Of a DNA stretch of 64,000 nt, positions 24,343 through 33,023 are shown piece by piece. This stretch comes from Gracilibacillus massiliensis. Its GTDB lineage: Bacteria; Bacillota; Bacilli; Bacillales; Amphibacillaceae. Numbering within the stretch: the stretch's first letter is position 1; each line of letters starts with the position of its first letter. The notes beneath the pieces were generated by a model. It saw only the letters and a program-made list of their open reading frames with translations, was not told where the DNA came from and made no database searches. A program made the position numbers and the translations under genes. The DNA is taken from contig NZ_CZRP01000009.1 of the NCBI RefSeq assembly GCF_001458115.1, forward strand, positions 62,001 to 126,000, read 5' to 3'.

Positions 24343-25611
24343 ATGAGTAAAAACCTTGATATTATCAATCATCATGAATCAGTAGTACGTAGTTATGTTC
24401 GTAACTTCCCAACCGTATTTACAAAAGCGAAGAAGCACAAAATGTGGGACGAGAATGGTAAAGAATATATTGACTTCTTTTCCGGTGCAGGTGCACTTAA
24501 CTATGGACACAATGATGATACGATGAAACAAAAACTAGTGGATTATATTATGAGTGATGGCATCACACATTCATTAGATATGGCGTCTACTGCGAAAGCA
24601 GAATTTTTACAAAAATTTGATGATGTGATTCTTCAACCACGTAATCTTGACTATAAAGTAATGTTCCCTGGACCAACTGGAACAAACACAGTAGAAAGTG
24701 CCTTGAAATTAGCACGTAAAGTAACAGGTCGTACAGATATTATCAGTTTTACTGGTGGTTTCCATGGTATGACGATTGGTGCATTATCTGTTACGGGTAA
24801 CTCAATGAAACGCCAAGGTGCTGGTATTCCACTACAAAACACAGTAACAATGGCATATGATAATTATGTAGACCATGATACAGTTGTTTACCTTGAAAGA
24901 TTCTTAGAAGATAATGGTAGTGGTGTTGCCATTCCAGCTGCAATGATTGTAGAAACCGTTCAAGGTGAAGGTGGAATTAACGCTGCTCGCTTGGATTGGT
25001 TAAAACAAATTGAAGAAATCTGTCGTCGTTGGGGTATTCTATTAATCATCGATGATGTGCAAGCAGGTATTGGTCGTACAGGATCTTTCTTCAGCTTCGA
25101 AGCTGCAGGAATTAAACCAGATATTATCTGTCTTTCTAAATCATTAAGCGGTTATGGCTTGCCTCTAGCGGTAACATTGATTAAACCTGAGTTAGATATC
25201 TTTAAGCCAGGTGAGCATAATGGTACTTTCCGCGGAAACAACCATGCATTTGTTACAGCTACGGCAGCACTTGATTATTGGAAAGATGATTCTTTCGAAA
25301 AAGAAATCCATGAAAAATCTGAAATCATTTATAACTTCCTTGAAAAAATCGTTGCAGATTACCCTGAGCTTGACGGGGAAGTTCGTGGTCGTGGATTTAT
25401 GGTCGGAATTGCTTCAGGAGTAGACGGGTTAGCAGAAAAAGTAGCGGCACGTTGCTTTGAACTTGGTCTTATTATGGAAACAGCTGGACCAAACGATGAA
25501 GTATTCAAATTGTTCCCACCACTAAACATTCCGAAAGAGGATCTGCAAAAAGGTTTAGATATTATTGAGGAAAGTGTTAAAGGATTAGTGAAAGATCCAG
25601 TTGCTAACTAA
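24343..25611 (+). CDS. ectB: Diaminobutyrate-2-oxoglutarate transaminase
   Basis: Class III PLP aminotransferase of 422 residues converting aspartate semialdehyde and glutamate to 2,4-diaminobutyrate, the first ectoine-specific step. It has [13 protein letters not shown] near the N-terminus, [17 protein letters not shown], the [11 protein letters not shown] cofactor motif and the PLP lysine in [10 protein letters not shown] (about residue 266). TAGGAGGAA precedes the ATG. It lies between ectA (78-bp gap) and ectC (50-bp gap). Confidence 0.96.
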   Translation: MSKNLDIINHHESVVRSYVRNFPTVFTKAKKHKMWDENGKEYIDFFSGAGALNYGHNDDTMKQKLVDYIMSDGITHSLDMASTAKAEFLQKFDDVILQPRNLDYKVMFPGPTGTNTVESALKLARKVTGRTDIISFTGGFHGMTIGALSVTGNSMKRQGAGIPLQNTVTMAYDNYVDHDTVVYLERFLEDNGSGVAIPAAMIVETVQGEGGINAARLDWLKQIEEICRRWGILLIIDDVQAGIGRTGSFFSFEAAGIKPDIICLSKSLSGYGLPLAVTLIKPELDIFKPGEHNGTFRGNNHAFVTATAALDYWKDDSFEKEIHEKSEIIYNFLEKIVADYPELDGEVRGRGFMVGIASGVDGLAEKVAARCFELGLIMETAGPNDEVFKLFPPLNIPKEDLQKGLDIIEESVKGLVKDPVAN

Positions 25612-25661
25612 TTAGTAATCGGACTACTATATACTAGAGAAAATACAGGAGGCATTATCTA

Positions 25662-26048
25662 ATGAAAGTAGTTAAACTAGAAGACGTACTAGGAACTGAA
25701 TATGATGTTGATGGAGGTAACTGGGTAAGTCGTCGTCTTATCATGAAAAAAGACGGCATGGGATACTCTGTTAACGATACAATTATTAAAGCTGGTACTG
25801 AAACACACATCTGGTACCAAAACCATCTTGAGTCTGTTTATTGTATCGAAGGTGAAGGTGAAGTTGTTACACTTAGTGACAATAAAGTATGGCCTATCAC
25901 AAAAGATACGTTATATGCACTAGACAAAAATGATGAACATTTACTTCGTGCAAAAGAAGATATGAGAATGATTTGTGTATTTAACCCACCACTTTCAGGT
26001 AACGAAGTACACGATGAAAATGGTGTATATCCTGTAGATGAAGATTAA
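25662..26048 (+). CDS. ectC: L-ectoine synthase
   Basis: Cupin-fold metalloenzyme of 128 residues that cyclises N-gamma-acetyl-diaminobutyrate to ectoine. [19 protein letters not shown] at the N-terminus and the cupin strands [14 protein letters not shown] and [14 protein letters not shown] contain the usual metal-binding Glu, Tyr and His residues. Length is typical. It ends the ectABC operon at the terminator at 26107-26143. Ectoine is an osmoprotectant, which supports a halophilic or halotolerant host. Confidence 0.96.
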   Translation: MKVVKLEDVLGTEYDVDGGNWVSRRLIMKKDGMGYSVNDTIIKAGTETHIWYQNHLESVYCIEGEGEVVTLSDNKVWPITKDTLYALDKNDEHLLRAKEDMRMICVFNPPLSGNEVHDENGVYPVDED

Positions 26049-26106
26049 AAAACTTAGTTGAGCATACCCCATTTTTCTAAGTTGACATAACAAAATATTC
26101 TTCTTG

Positions 26107-26143
26107 AAAAAGCTCCCTTTTACTTGGGGAGCTTTTTCTTTTT
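26107..26143 (+). terminator. Terminator of ectABC
   Basis: AAAAAGCTCCC-ttttactt-GGGGAGCTTTTT hairpin with a T-rich tail. Confidence 0.85.
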
Positions 26144-26185
26144 GTATATACTAATAATATAGAATGACAAATAGAGGTGTTATCC

Positions 26186-26620
26186 ATGGCAAAAAAAGAT
26201 GTTGACGATTATCTACAAGAGGGAATATACGGACCCCTTGAGCTTCACCCAGATCAAAAAAGAAAATATATGGGCACTTATCGAGAGAGAGTTGTATTAG
26301 CGTTAACAAAGGCGCAGGTTCGCGGGGAAAAAGGATTAAAAGAACTGGAACAATCGATTCAAACATACCCTCAATCAAGTATCCTAATGAATGGTAATAT
26401 GAATTTCAGGTTTTTTAAACCTTATCGTGAGTTAGCAAATAAACATGGGATTACCTATACATCTGTAACAAATCGCGAAGCAGAAAGTGAGTACGGACTT
26501 GTACTTGCCGCAAAAACGGCAGTGGATAAAGAGGAAATATTCTTACCTGAAGAACCCGAACAGAAATCAGAGGAACACAAACAGAAAAAACCTTGGTGGA
26601 AAAAACTATTGGGAATTTAG
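26186..26620 (+). CDS. YueI-like DUF1694 protein
   Basis: A soluble 144-residue protein. VDDYLQEGIYGPLELHPDQK and FLGTYRERV-like MGTYRERVVLALTKAQV are the conserved DUF1694 (YueI) blocks; the C-terminus is Lys/Glu-rich and ends KKPWWKKLLG. The family adopts an alpha/beta fold of unknown role. I start at ATG 26186 behind AGAGGTG; an ATG three codons upstream is too close to it. The gene is followed by 590 bp of repeat DNA. Confidence 0.8.
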   Translation: MAKKDVDDYLQEGIYGPLELHPDQKRKYMGTYRERVVLALTKAQVRGEKGLKELEQSIQTYPQSSILMNGNMNFRFFKPYRELANKHGITYTSVTNREAESEYGLVLAAKTAVDKEEIFLPEEPEQKSEEHKQKKPWWKKLLGI

Positions 26621-26740
26621 TTTCATTTGTTCATCCAATGTTATAACAGAAATGCACAAAAGAGGCTGGAACATAACTATTGTTTCGACTTCAATCACTA
26701 ATGATGCAGTAATCTTGAAATTGTTTTAAGTGGTTAACAT

Positions 26741-26870
26741 CCGCTCCGGCTGCCCACTTCCCTTTCCGTTGGGTTTTCCCTTCAGCTAACTTTTCCAAGC
26801 AAAAAACGCTTGAAAAAGTGGATCTTCAGGTAAAACATTCCCACAGGAGTGAAAGTGGGCGGCCTACGCT
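26741..26870. repeat. Dispersed palindromic element (copy 2, left half of an inverted pair)
   Basis: CCGCTCCGGCTGCCCACTTC at the outer end, an apex CTTTTCCAAGC...GCTTGAAAAAG, the conserved CAGCTAACTT and AAGTGGATCTTCAG, then GGCGGCCTACGCTAAT. It pairs with the inverted copy at 26996-27130, separated by about 125 bp that contains TTCTACAAC and GTTGTAGAA facing each other. Confidence 0.75.
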
Positions 26871-26995
26871 AATATAATGGTTCTACAACTACTGTGACAG
26901 GTATCATTTTGAGCTTTTACTCCAAATAATGAATTTTTACAATGATAGAAAAACCAATAAGCTTCCTTATGCTAGCGTTGTAGAATATTATAATA

Positions 26996-27130
26996 GCGCA
27001 GGCGGCCACTTCGACTCCTGAGGGATTAGCGTGATCTGAAGATCCACTTTGAAAAGTGTTTTTCTTTTCAAAGTTAGCTGAAGAGCATGCCCCTCGGAAA
27101 GCGAAGTGGGCAAGCCGGAGCGGTTGGCAC
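26996..27130. repeat. Dispersed palindromic element (copy 3, right half of the pair)
   Basis: Reverse-oriented relative to 26741-26870: it opens GCGCAGGCGGCCACTTCGAC, has CTGAAGATCCACTTTGAAAAG and AAAGTTAGCTGAAG around the apex, and closes GCAAGCCGGAGCGG. The outer ends of the two copies are complementary, so the whole 26741-27130 segment can fold as one large hairpin. The rest of the 26621-27210 gap shows no gene. Confidence 0.75.
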
Positions 27131-27210
27131 GCTCATATTTACTGTCATAATGGCCACATTATTTTATTGTGTAATATATTTAAATTTTTTTGCCCAAAGC
27201 TTATCCTTCA

Positions 27211-28401
27211 TTATACGTTAATATTAGTCGCTTCTAATACTTTTACAAACCGTTTCATTCCTTCTTCGATTAATGCTGGCTCTGAGTTGGTAAAGTTTAA
27301 TCGGAGTGTGTTCTGTTCAGGATCTGACACATAGAAAGGAGCTCCTGGTACAAAAGCAACTCCTTCCTTAACTGCTTCGTTTAATAGATCTGTTGTATTA
27401 ATCGCTTCAGGTAGTTGCACCCAGAAAAACATGCCACCTTTAGGCACAATGTATTTTAACCCTTCAATTTCTACTGAATCGAGTAATTTTTTCATGACAA
27501 GCATACGCTCATAATAGGTTTCTCTGATCGTTTGAATATGCTGATCAATATCAAAATCATTTAACAGATGTACGAGCGCATGTTGACTGATCGAATTGGT
27601 ATGAAGGTCTGTTGCTTGCTTGGCTTGTGCCATAATACGGATTATTTGATGTGGTCCAACGATCCAACCTATTCGCATTGCTGGCACCACTGTTTTAGAA
27701 AACGTACTCGTATATAGCACTAAATCATTGTCATCTAATGATGCAATTGATGGCGGTGCTTCTTTTTCATCGAATTGTAATTCGCCATATGGATCATCTT
27801 CAAAAATAACGACATGATATTTATTCGCTAACTCTAACAGCTTTTGGCGTCTTTCTAATGACCATACTTTGCCTGTCGGGTTAGAGTAAGTTGGGACAAC
27901 ATAAATGCATTTAGGTTTTAAACTGACTATTTTTTCTTCTAAATCCGCTAAGATCATACCATCATCATCAGAATCTACTGCAACTACATTGGTTTCATAT
28001 GAGTCAAATACTTGAATAGCTGCTAAATATGTTGGATTTTCAGTTAAAATAATATCACCTTTATTGAACATAACGCGGGAAAATAAATCAATTGCTTGCT
28101 GACTTCCCGATGTCACTAGTATATTTTCAGCTGACCGTTTTAACCCTTTTTGCTTCATTCGTTCTGCTAATAATGTTCTTAACTCCGCTACACCTTCCGT
28201 TTCACCATATTGAAGTGCCTTATTATTTGTCGTTACAGCTTTATGAAAAGCCTTATCGACTGCTTCAACCGGAAATAAACTTTCTTCAGGTAGTCCACCT
28301 GCAAACGAAATAATATTACCTTGATTAATAATCTTTAAAATATCTCTTACTGCCGAAGATTTCATATATTTCACACGTTCCGAAAAACCATACTTCATCA
28401 T
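27211..28401 (-). CDS. PLP-dependent aminotransferase (2-aminoadipate/aromatic, LysN/ARO8-like)
   Basis: Class I/II aminotransferase of 396 residues. It starts with FSERVKYMKSSAVRDIL and has FAGGLPEESLFP, VTSGSQQAIDLF, VPTYSNPTGKVWSLERRQ and the PLP lysine in YTSTFSKTVVPAMRIGW; RLNFTNSEP carries the substrate arginine. This layout is shared by 2-aminoadipate transaminase-like enzymes and by the catalytic part of MocR regulators, but no GntR domain is present. Branched or aromatic keto acids are likely substrates, not provable here. It has its own unit, bounded upstream by the hairpin at 28430-28463. Confidence 0.85.
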   Translation of the reverse strand: MMKYGFSERVKYMKSSAVRDILKIINQGNIISFAGGLPEESLFPVEAVDKAFHKAVTTNNKALQYGETEGVAELRTLLAERMKQKGLKRSAENILVTSGSQQAIDLFSRVMFNKGDIILTENPTYLAAIQVFDSYETNVVAVDSDDDGMILADLEEKIVSLKPKCIYVVPTYSNPTGKVWSLERRQKLLELANKYHVVIFEDDPYGELQFDEKEAPPSIASLDDNDLVLYTSTFSKTVVPAMRIGWIVGPHQIIRIMAQAKQATDLHTNSISQHALVHLLNDFDIDQHIQTIRETYYERMLVMKKLLDSVEIEGLKYIVPKGGMFFWVQLPEAINTTDLLNEAVKEGVAFVPGAPFYVSDPEQNTLRLNFTNSEPALIEEGMKRFVKVLEATNINV

Positions 28402-28429
28402 GTATTCCCTTCCTTCTATTGTTTAGAAA

Positions 28430-28463
28430 AGACAGTTACTTTTTTTAAAAAAGTAACTGTCTG
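28430..28463 (-). terminator. Terminator of the ABC importer operon
   Basis: AGACAGTTACTTTTTT pairs with AAAAAAGTAACTGTCT almost without loop, and the minus strand continues TTTTC. It separates the ABC genes from the aminotransferase gene. Confidence 0.7.
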
Positions 28464-28471
28464 CCAATATC

Positions 28472-29266
28472 CTAACCTAGTATTGCCCGATCGTTTTCCA
28501 TTTGCGTACCACGGATTCGTTGGAATTCATGTAATAACTTCTCAATTGTTAATTCCTGCTTTTCTTGACCGGATACTTCTAAAATAATTTGACCTTTATC
28601 CATCATAATTAAACGATTTCCAAGGTCTAATGCCTGTTGCATATTATGTGTCACCATTAAAGTTGTTAACCCGAATTGTTCAACGACTTCACCAGTTAAG
28701 TTAGTAATAAGCTCAGCTCGTGAGGGATCTAGTGCTGCTGTATGCTCATCTAACAAAAGAATATTTGGTTCAGTGAAAGTTGCCATTAATAAGGAAAGCG
28801 CCTGACGTTCCCCTCCAGAAAGTAAACCAACTTTAGCATTTAACCTGTTCTCTAACCCTAGATGTAAGGTTTCTAGATGCTCTTTAAATAGCTTTTTTCT
28901 TTTCTTACTAACTCCAGCTTTGAGTGTGCGCTTTTTATTACGAGCATATGCCATCGCAAGGTTTTCTTCAATTGTCATCGTAGGTGCGGTTCCTGCCATG
29001 GGGTCTTGAAAAACACGGCCAATCATACGAGAGCGTTTATACTCTGGCAGCATCGTCACATTTTTATCATTAATTTTGACTGTACCGATATCTGGTTTTA
29101 ATGAACCTGATACCATATTCATTAAGGTCGATTTACCCGCACCATTACTACCAATTACTGTAACAAAATCACCTTTTTGCATTTCCAGATTAATATTCTG
29201 TAATGCCTTCTTTTCATCCAATGTACCTTCATTAAAGGTAATGGAAATGTCCTTCATATTAAGCAC
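28472..29266 (-). CDS. ABC importer ATP-binding protein (TrpZ-like, COG1101)
   Basis: A 264-residue ATPase of an amino-acid-type ABC importer. Walker A is IGSNGAGKST, the Q-loop region VFQDPMAGTAPTMTIEEN is typical of this subgroup, the signature is LSGGERQALSLLMA, Walker B LLLDEHTAALD carries His in place of the usual Pro, as in this subgroup, and the switch is VTHNMQQAL. I choose GTG 29266, which has AGGAGG at good spacing and overlaps the permease stop by eight bases; an ATG three codons later lacks spacing. Third gene of the operon. Confidence 0.88.
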   Translation of the reverse strand: MLNMKDISITFNEGTLDEKKALQNINLEMQKGDFVTVIGSNGAGKSTLMNMVSGSLKPDIGTVKINDKNVTMLPEYKRSRMIGRVFQDPMAGTAPTMTIEENLAMAYARNKKRTLKAGVSKKRKKLFKEHLETLHLGLENRLNAKVGLLSGGERQALSLLMATFTEPNILLLDEHTAALDPSRAELITNLTGEVVEQFGLTTLMVTHNMQQALDLGNRLIMMDKGQIILEVSGQEKQELTIEKLLHEFQRIRGTQMENDRAILG

Positions 29267-30263
29267 TGTTACCCTCCTCTCTACTAGCCAACATTGCTCT
29301 TTTACTACGTTTTCGCTTCGCCTCTTTACTTGAGGCAATTATTTTAGGTGTTACTAGTGCAACAATGACGATAACCGACGTGATTAACTTAGCATCTCCT
29401 GTTTCTAAAAATTCTACTTTTAATGCCATTGCTAATACCCAGCGGTACACGATTGCTCCACCGATAACAGCTAACGTCGTGCGAGCAATGGTTTTTGTTC
29501 CAAACAATGCTTCACCAATAATCACAGATGCAAGCCCGATCACAATCATACCAATACCCATACTAACGTCTGTAAAGCCACCTTGTTGAGCAATTAAAGC
29601 ACCCGATAAAGCAACTAACGCATTCGAAATACCTAGACCTACAATTGTTAATATATCTGTATTAGCTGAAAAGCTTCTGATCATTTTTTCGTTATCACCA
29701 GTAGCTCTTAATGCTAAACCAACCTCTGTCTTCAAAAAATAATCCGTTATAAATTTAATGGCTAATGTAACCACAATCATAATAATAACAATTGCCCATG
29801 TATTTGGGAGAATACCTATTCCCATAGACGTGATCATATTGTTTAAGAAATCATCGATCCCTAAAGCAGCCCAAAAACCTTCTACTTGATTAAACATAGT
29901 GGACTCATTCAACAAAGAAACGTTTGGTTTTCCCATAATCCTCAAGTTAATCGAATAAAGAGCGATCATCATTAAAATACCGGATAATAGCGGATTAATC
30001 TTTCCTTTCGTATTCAAAATTCCTGTAACTACACCAGCCAGAAATCCAGCCAACACAGCATAAATGGTAGCTAAGACTGGAGGAACACCATTAACAATCG
30101 AAATTGCAGCTACTGCCCCACCGGTAACAAAACTTCCATCAACCGTTAAATCCGGGAAATCTAAAATACGAAATGAAAGATAAACGCCTAATGCCATCAA
30201 AGCATAAATAATACCTGATTCTACAGCGCCAAAAGTTGAAATAAAAAAACTATCGAAACTCAT
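29259..30263 (-). CDS. ABC importer permease (TrpY-like, COG4120)
   Basis: A 334-residue membrane protein with about nine hydrophobic segments: GIIYALMALGVYLSFRILDF near the N-terminus, DLTVDGSFVTGGAV, and LRATGDNEKMIRSF in the coupling-helix region. This is the permease group found with TrpX-like binding proteins. It is translationally coupled to the ATPase gene by overlap. A 116-bp imperfect palindrome lies between it and the binding protein gene upstream. Confidence 0.88.
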   Translation of the reverse strand: MSFDSFFISTFGAVESGIIYALMALGVYLSFRILDFPDLTVDGSFVTGGAVAAISIVNGVPPVLATIYAVLAGFLAGVVTGILNTKGKINPLLSGILMMIALYSINLRIMGKPNVSLLNESTMFNQVEGFWAALGIDDFLNNMITSMGIGILPNTWAIVIIMIVVTLAIKFITDYFLKTEVGLALRATGDNEKMIRSFSANTDILTIVGLGISNALVALSGALIAQQGGFTDVSMGIGMIVIGLASVIIGEALFGTKTIARTTLAVIGGAIVYRWVLAMALKVEFLETGDAKLITSVIVIVALVTPKIIASSKEAKRKRSKRAMLASREEGNSA

Positions 30264-30300
30264 GATAAACTTCCTTTCCTTCTACACATCCATTCTTAGA

Positions 30301-30416
30301 AAACCCCGACACCACCAATTTTATAGCGTCCGTTAATCCCACCGAGCTTCTTTATTTAAGCTTGAATTTTGAAGTGTGGTATTCGGACGATTACTTCGTG
30401 AAAAATGTCGAGGTTT
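30301..30416. repeat. Intergenic imperfect palindrome inside the ABC importer operon
   Basis: AAACCCCGACA (30301-30311) pairs with TGTCGAGGTTT (30406-30416), GTCCG (30328) with CGGAC (30384), and AGCTT with AAGCT at the apex. It sits between the binding-protein stop and the permease start. Such structures often stabilise the upstream mRNA or lower read-through, so that more binding protein than permease is made. Confidence 0.65.
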
Positions 30417-30427
30417 AAAAAGAATTA

Positions 30428-31492
30428 TTACTCTTCTTCAGCTGGTTCTAAAAGTTCAGCATCTGCATCCCAGTCTTCATGCCATTCAACACCCTGCGCC
30501 TCAGCTGCTTCTTCATTAATAAATAGTTGCATGCTTGGTGGCACTTCTACCGGAATATCTGCAGTTGTTTTTTCACCTGTTAGGACTTCAACTGCCATTT
30601 CTCCAGTACGGTAACCTATCGTATGATAATCAATTCCAAATGTAGCAAAACCTCCACGAGCTACAGAATCCGGCTCACCTACTAACATTGGTATATCTTG
30701 ATCTTCTGCGATAGCTACTACTGTCTCCAATGCGGAAACAACTGTATTATCTGTTATGATAAAGAATACATCTGCTTCACCAACTAATGAAGTGGTCGCT
30801 TGTTGTACTTCTGAAGTATTACCTACTGTTGCTTCTGCAGTGGATAGGCTTGTTCCTTCTACCGCTGTGTTTACCGCTTCAATTTGTGCAACAGAATTGG
30901 CTTCTCCTGCATTGTAAACTAATCCGATCGTTGAACCTTCGAAATAAGTATCTATAAATTCGATTGTTTTTGCAATAGAATCAGGGTGCATATCTAATAC
31001 CCCAGTAATATTTTCACCCGGCTGATCCATTGCTTCAACAAGACCGCCTTCCACTGCATCTGTTACAGAAGTGAAAAGAATTGGAATATCACTAGTTGCA
31101 TTTAAAGCACTTTGTGCACTTGGAGTAGAATTGGCAAAAATCATGTCTACACCATCTGCTACAAAGTTATTAGCAATCGTGCTTGCATTATTTTGATCGC
31201 CTTGTGCAGATTGAAAATCATATTCAGCTTCTAAACCTGCATCTGCAATTGCTTCTTTAAATCCTTCGAAAGCTGCATCTAAAGATGGATGCTCAAGAAT
31301 TTGTGTTGCACCTATCTGGTAGACTTCGTCAGTTGATGCCTCTTCTTCACCATCTGTTTCTTCTGCTGTTTCTTCTGTCCCTTCGTCATCCGAAGAACCA
31401 TTTGTACCTTCATTCTCATCACTTGTTCCACATGCTGCTAAAACAAGGACACTGAAGAAAGTCATAACTAATAATAATAGTAATTTCTTCAT
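30428..31492 (-). CDS. ABC importer substrate-binding lipoprotein (TrpX-like, COG2984)
   Basis: Extracellular lipoprotein of 354 residues. The signal peptide is MKKLLLLLVMTFFSVLVLAA followed by the lipobox cysteine (LAAC, Cys21), then a Glu/Asp/Ser-rich linker to about residue 57. The binding domain has IGATQILEHPSLDAAFEGF, FQSAQGDQNNASTIANNF and PILFTSVTDAVEGGLV, the conserved blocks of the TrpX/YtfQ-like family; in streptococci relatives bind tryptophan. I start at the ATG before KKLLL; the frame extends 18 codons upstream but without a signal sequence. The acidic linker suits a high-salt exterior. First gene of the operon. Confidence 0.9.
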   Translation of the reverse strand: MKKLLLLLVMTFFSVLVLAACGTSDENEGTNGSSDDEGTEETAEETDGEEEASTDEVYQIGATQILEHPSLDAAFEGFKEAIADAGLEAEYDFQSAQGDQNNASTIANNFVADGVDMIFANSTPSAQSALNATSDIPILFTSVTDAVEGGLVEAMDQPGENITGVLDMHPDSIAKTIEFIDTYFEGSTIGLVYNAGEANSVAQIEAVNTAVEGTSLSTAEATVGNTSEVQQATTSLVGEADVFFIITDNTVVSALETVVAIAEDQDIPMLVGEPDSVARGGFATFGIDYHTIGYRTGEMAVEVLTGEKTTADIPVEVPPSMQLFINEEAAEAQGVEWHEDWDADAELLEPAEEE

Positions 31493-31544
31493 TCCCTTTT
31501 CCCCCATTTTCTTTGTATTTGAAATTTTCAAACTTTTACGAACC

Positions 31545-31553
31545 ATTATAGCA
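31545..31553 (-). promoter_or_regulatory. Extended -10 promoter of the ABC importer operon
   Basis: On the minus strand TGCTATAAT forms an extended -10 element about 55 bp upstream of the lipoprotein start. The -35 region is weak, as extended -10 promoters allow. Confidence 0.45.
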
Positions 31554-31677
31554 CATGTTACTTCACATAGGTATAGATTCTAGTGAAATATTACTTTGAA
31601 ATTAATGGGATTACTTGCTATTCTAGAAAGTCTGATGCAAACTACCAATAGGAATCGCAAAGAAAAGAGTGAGTTTT

Positions 31678-32772
31678 ATGAGTAAAATTATTGTAGTTGG
31701 TGCAGGTATCGTTGGTGTATCTACTGCATATCAATTATCTAAATCAAACCATCAAGTAACATTAATTGAGGCTGATTTTGAAGGAAGAGCAACAAGTGCT
31801 GCAGCTGGTATTATCTGTCCATGGGTTTCACAACGCCGCAATAAGGCTTGGTATTCGTTAGCCTCCAAAAGCGCCAACTATTATCCACAGTTAATAAAGG
31901 AATTAAAAGCGCAAGGCATCGAGGAAACTGGTTATAAGCAAGTAGGAACCCTTGTTGTCAAAGATGATGAGAAACGTTTAAATAAAATAGTAGAAATAGT
32001 AAATAAAAGAAAAGAACAAGCACCTGAAATAGGTGAAATTAAGTGGCTTAACACAACAGAAACAAAAGAAAAATTCCCTTTAGTTGCTGATGGTTATTTT
32101 TCTTTATATGTAAGTGGTGGAGCCAGAGTCCACGGGGAAAAGCTAAGACAGGCATTATTAGCAGCATGCGAAAAAAATGGGGTGACGTTTGTTAGTGGAG
32201 AAGCAAGTTTTATTGACAACACGATAACGGTAAAAGGTGAACCATATACTGCAGATAAGATCGTTTTAACAGCCGGTGCTTGGTTTACAGAGTTGGTGAA
32301 GCCATTAGGAATTCAAGGGCAAGTGAAACCACAAAAAGCTCAAATCACTACACTGAAAATTGAGGAGGAGACCAGTGATTGGCCTGTGATAATGCCACCT
32401 GGTTCACATTATATGGTTCCATTTGAAAATGGCGTTATATCTGCTGGCACGACTCATGAAGATGATGCAGGATTTGATACCGATATAACACCTGGTGGCA
32501 TACATCAAATTTTTACTGATACTTTTAACATTGCCCCGTCTCTTGCACAAAGCAAGTTATTAAAAGTAGAAGTGGGATTCCGACCTGTAGCACCTAACTT
32601 TTTACCGGTATTCGGTGAACTGCCGGATCACCCAGGAATATATGCCGCTAATGGGCTCGGATCTTCTGGTTTAACCACTGGCCCATTTATTGGAAAAGAA
32701 CTAGCTAAATTTGTAGTAGGAGAGCCATTGGAAGTAGATGTAAAAGACTTCCCTGTTTCGAGTATTCTTTAA
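31678..32772 (+). CDS. FAD-dependent amino acid oxidoreductase (DadA/glycine oxidase-like)
   Basis: A 364-residue DAO-family flavoprotein. The Rossmann motif is IIVVGAGIVGVSTAYQL at the N-terminus, followed by LIEADFEGRATSAAAGIICP, where the Ser/Ala-rich turn binds FAD, and the C-terminal YAANGLGSSGLTTGP closes the cofactor site. The lack of a signal peptide and the length suit D-amino-acid dehydrogenase or glycine/sarcosine oxidase relatives; the substrate is open. ATG 31678 is chosen over a GTG three codons upstream. It is divergent from the ABC importer operon and followed by a repeat array. Confidence 0.82.
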   Translation: MSKIIVVGAGIVGVSTAYQLSKSNHQVTLIEADFEGRATSAAAGIICPWVSQRRNKAWYSLASKSANYYPQLIKELKAQGIEETGYKQVGTLVVKDDEKRLNKIVEIVNKRKEQAPEIGEIKWLNTTETKEKFPLVADGYFSLYVSGGARVHGEKLRQALLAACEKNGVTFVSGEASFIDNTITVKGEPYTADKIVLTAGAWFTELVKPLGIQGQVKPQKAQITTLKIEEETSDWPVIMPPGSHYMVPFENGVISAGTTHEDDAGFDTDITPGGIHQIFTDTFNIAPSLAQSKLLKVEVGFRPVAPNFLPVFGELPDHPGIYAANGLGSSGLTTGPFIGKELAKFVVGEPLEVDVKDFPVSSIL

Positions 32773-32794
32773 CGTATTAAATATGTTGGATTTC

Positions 32795-32955
32795 TTCATG
32801 GGAATTGTCTTGTTGTTAACGGGAATTACCGCTTTCTTTACGGGAATCTTTGTGTTCTTCACGGGAATTATTGCTTTTTCCCGTCTAGCGAGCAATTATT
32901 CCCGTGAAGAGGAAGGGAATTCCCGTGTAGCGATGCTGGATTCCCGTGAAGAAAA
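32795..32955. repeat. Array of ACGGGAAT words spaced about 21 bp, with orientation switch
   Basis: Four forward words (ATGGGAAT, ACGGGAAT three times) at about 21-bp spacing are followed by words in reverse orientation (ATTCCCGT three times), so the array is symmetric about 32880-32890. At the centre CACGGGAATTATTGCT faces AGCAATTATTCCCGTG with one mismatch. Both strands show open frames with seven-residue repeats, an effect of the 21-bp period; no ribosome binding site supports translation. The gap 32773-33023 holds nothing else except a terminator. Confidence 0.8.
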
Positions 32956-32974
32956 AGAAGTCTTGCTTACAACA

Positions 32975-33013
32975 AAAAAAGATGCCAATCTATAATCAGA
33001 TCGGCATCTTTTT
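32975..33013. terminator. Bidirectional terminator
   Basis: AAAAAAGATGCCAATCT pairs with AGATCGGCATCTTTTTT (one G-T type mismatch). It serves ilvD on minus and could stop the oxidoreductase transcript on +. Confidence 0.8.
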
Positions 33014-33023
33014 TATTCACTCA

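Noticed and set aside
32701-32995. Small frames on both strands with seven-residue repeats (IPVKNT, FFTGI)
   Set aside because: A product of the 21-bp DNA period. The minus frame extends into the oxidoreductase gene, and neither has a ribosome binding site.
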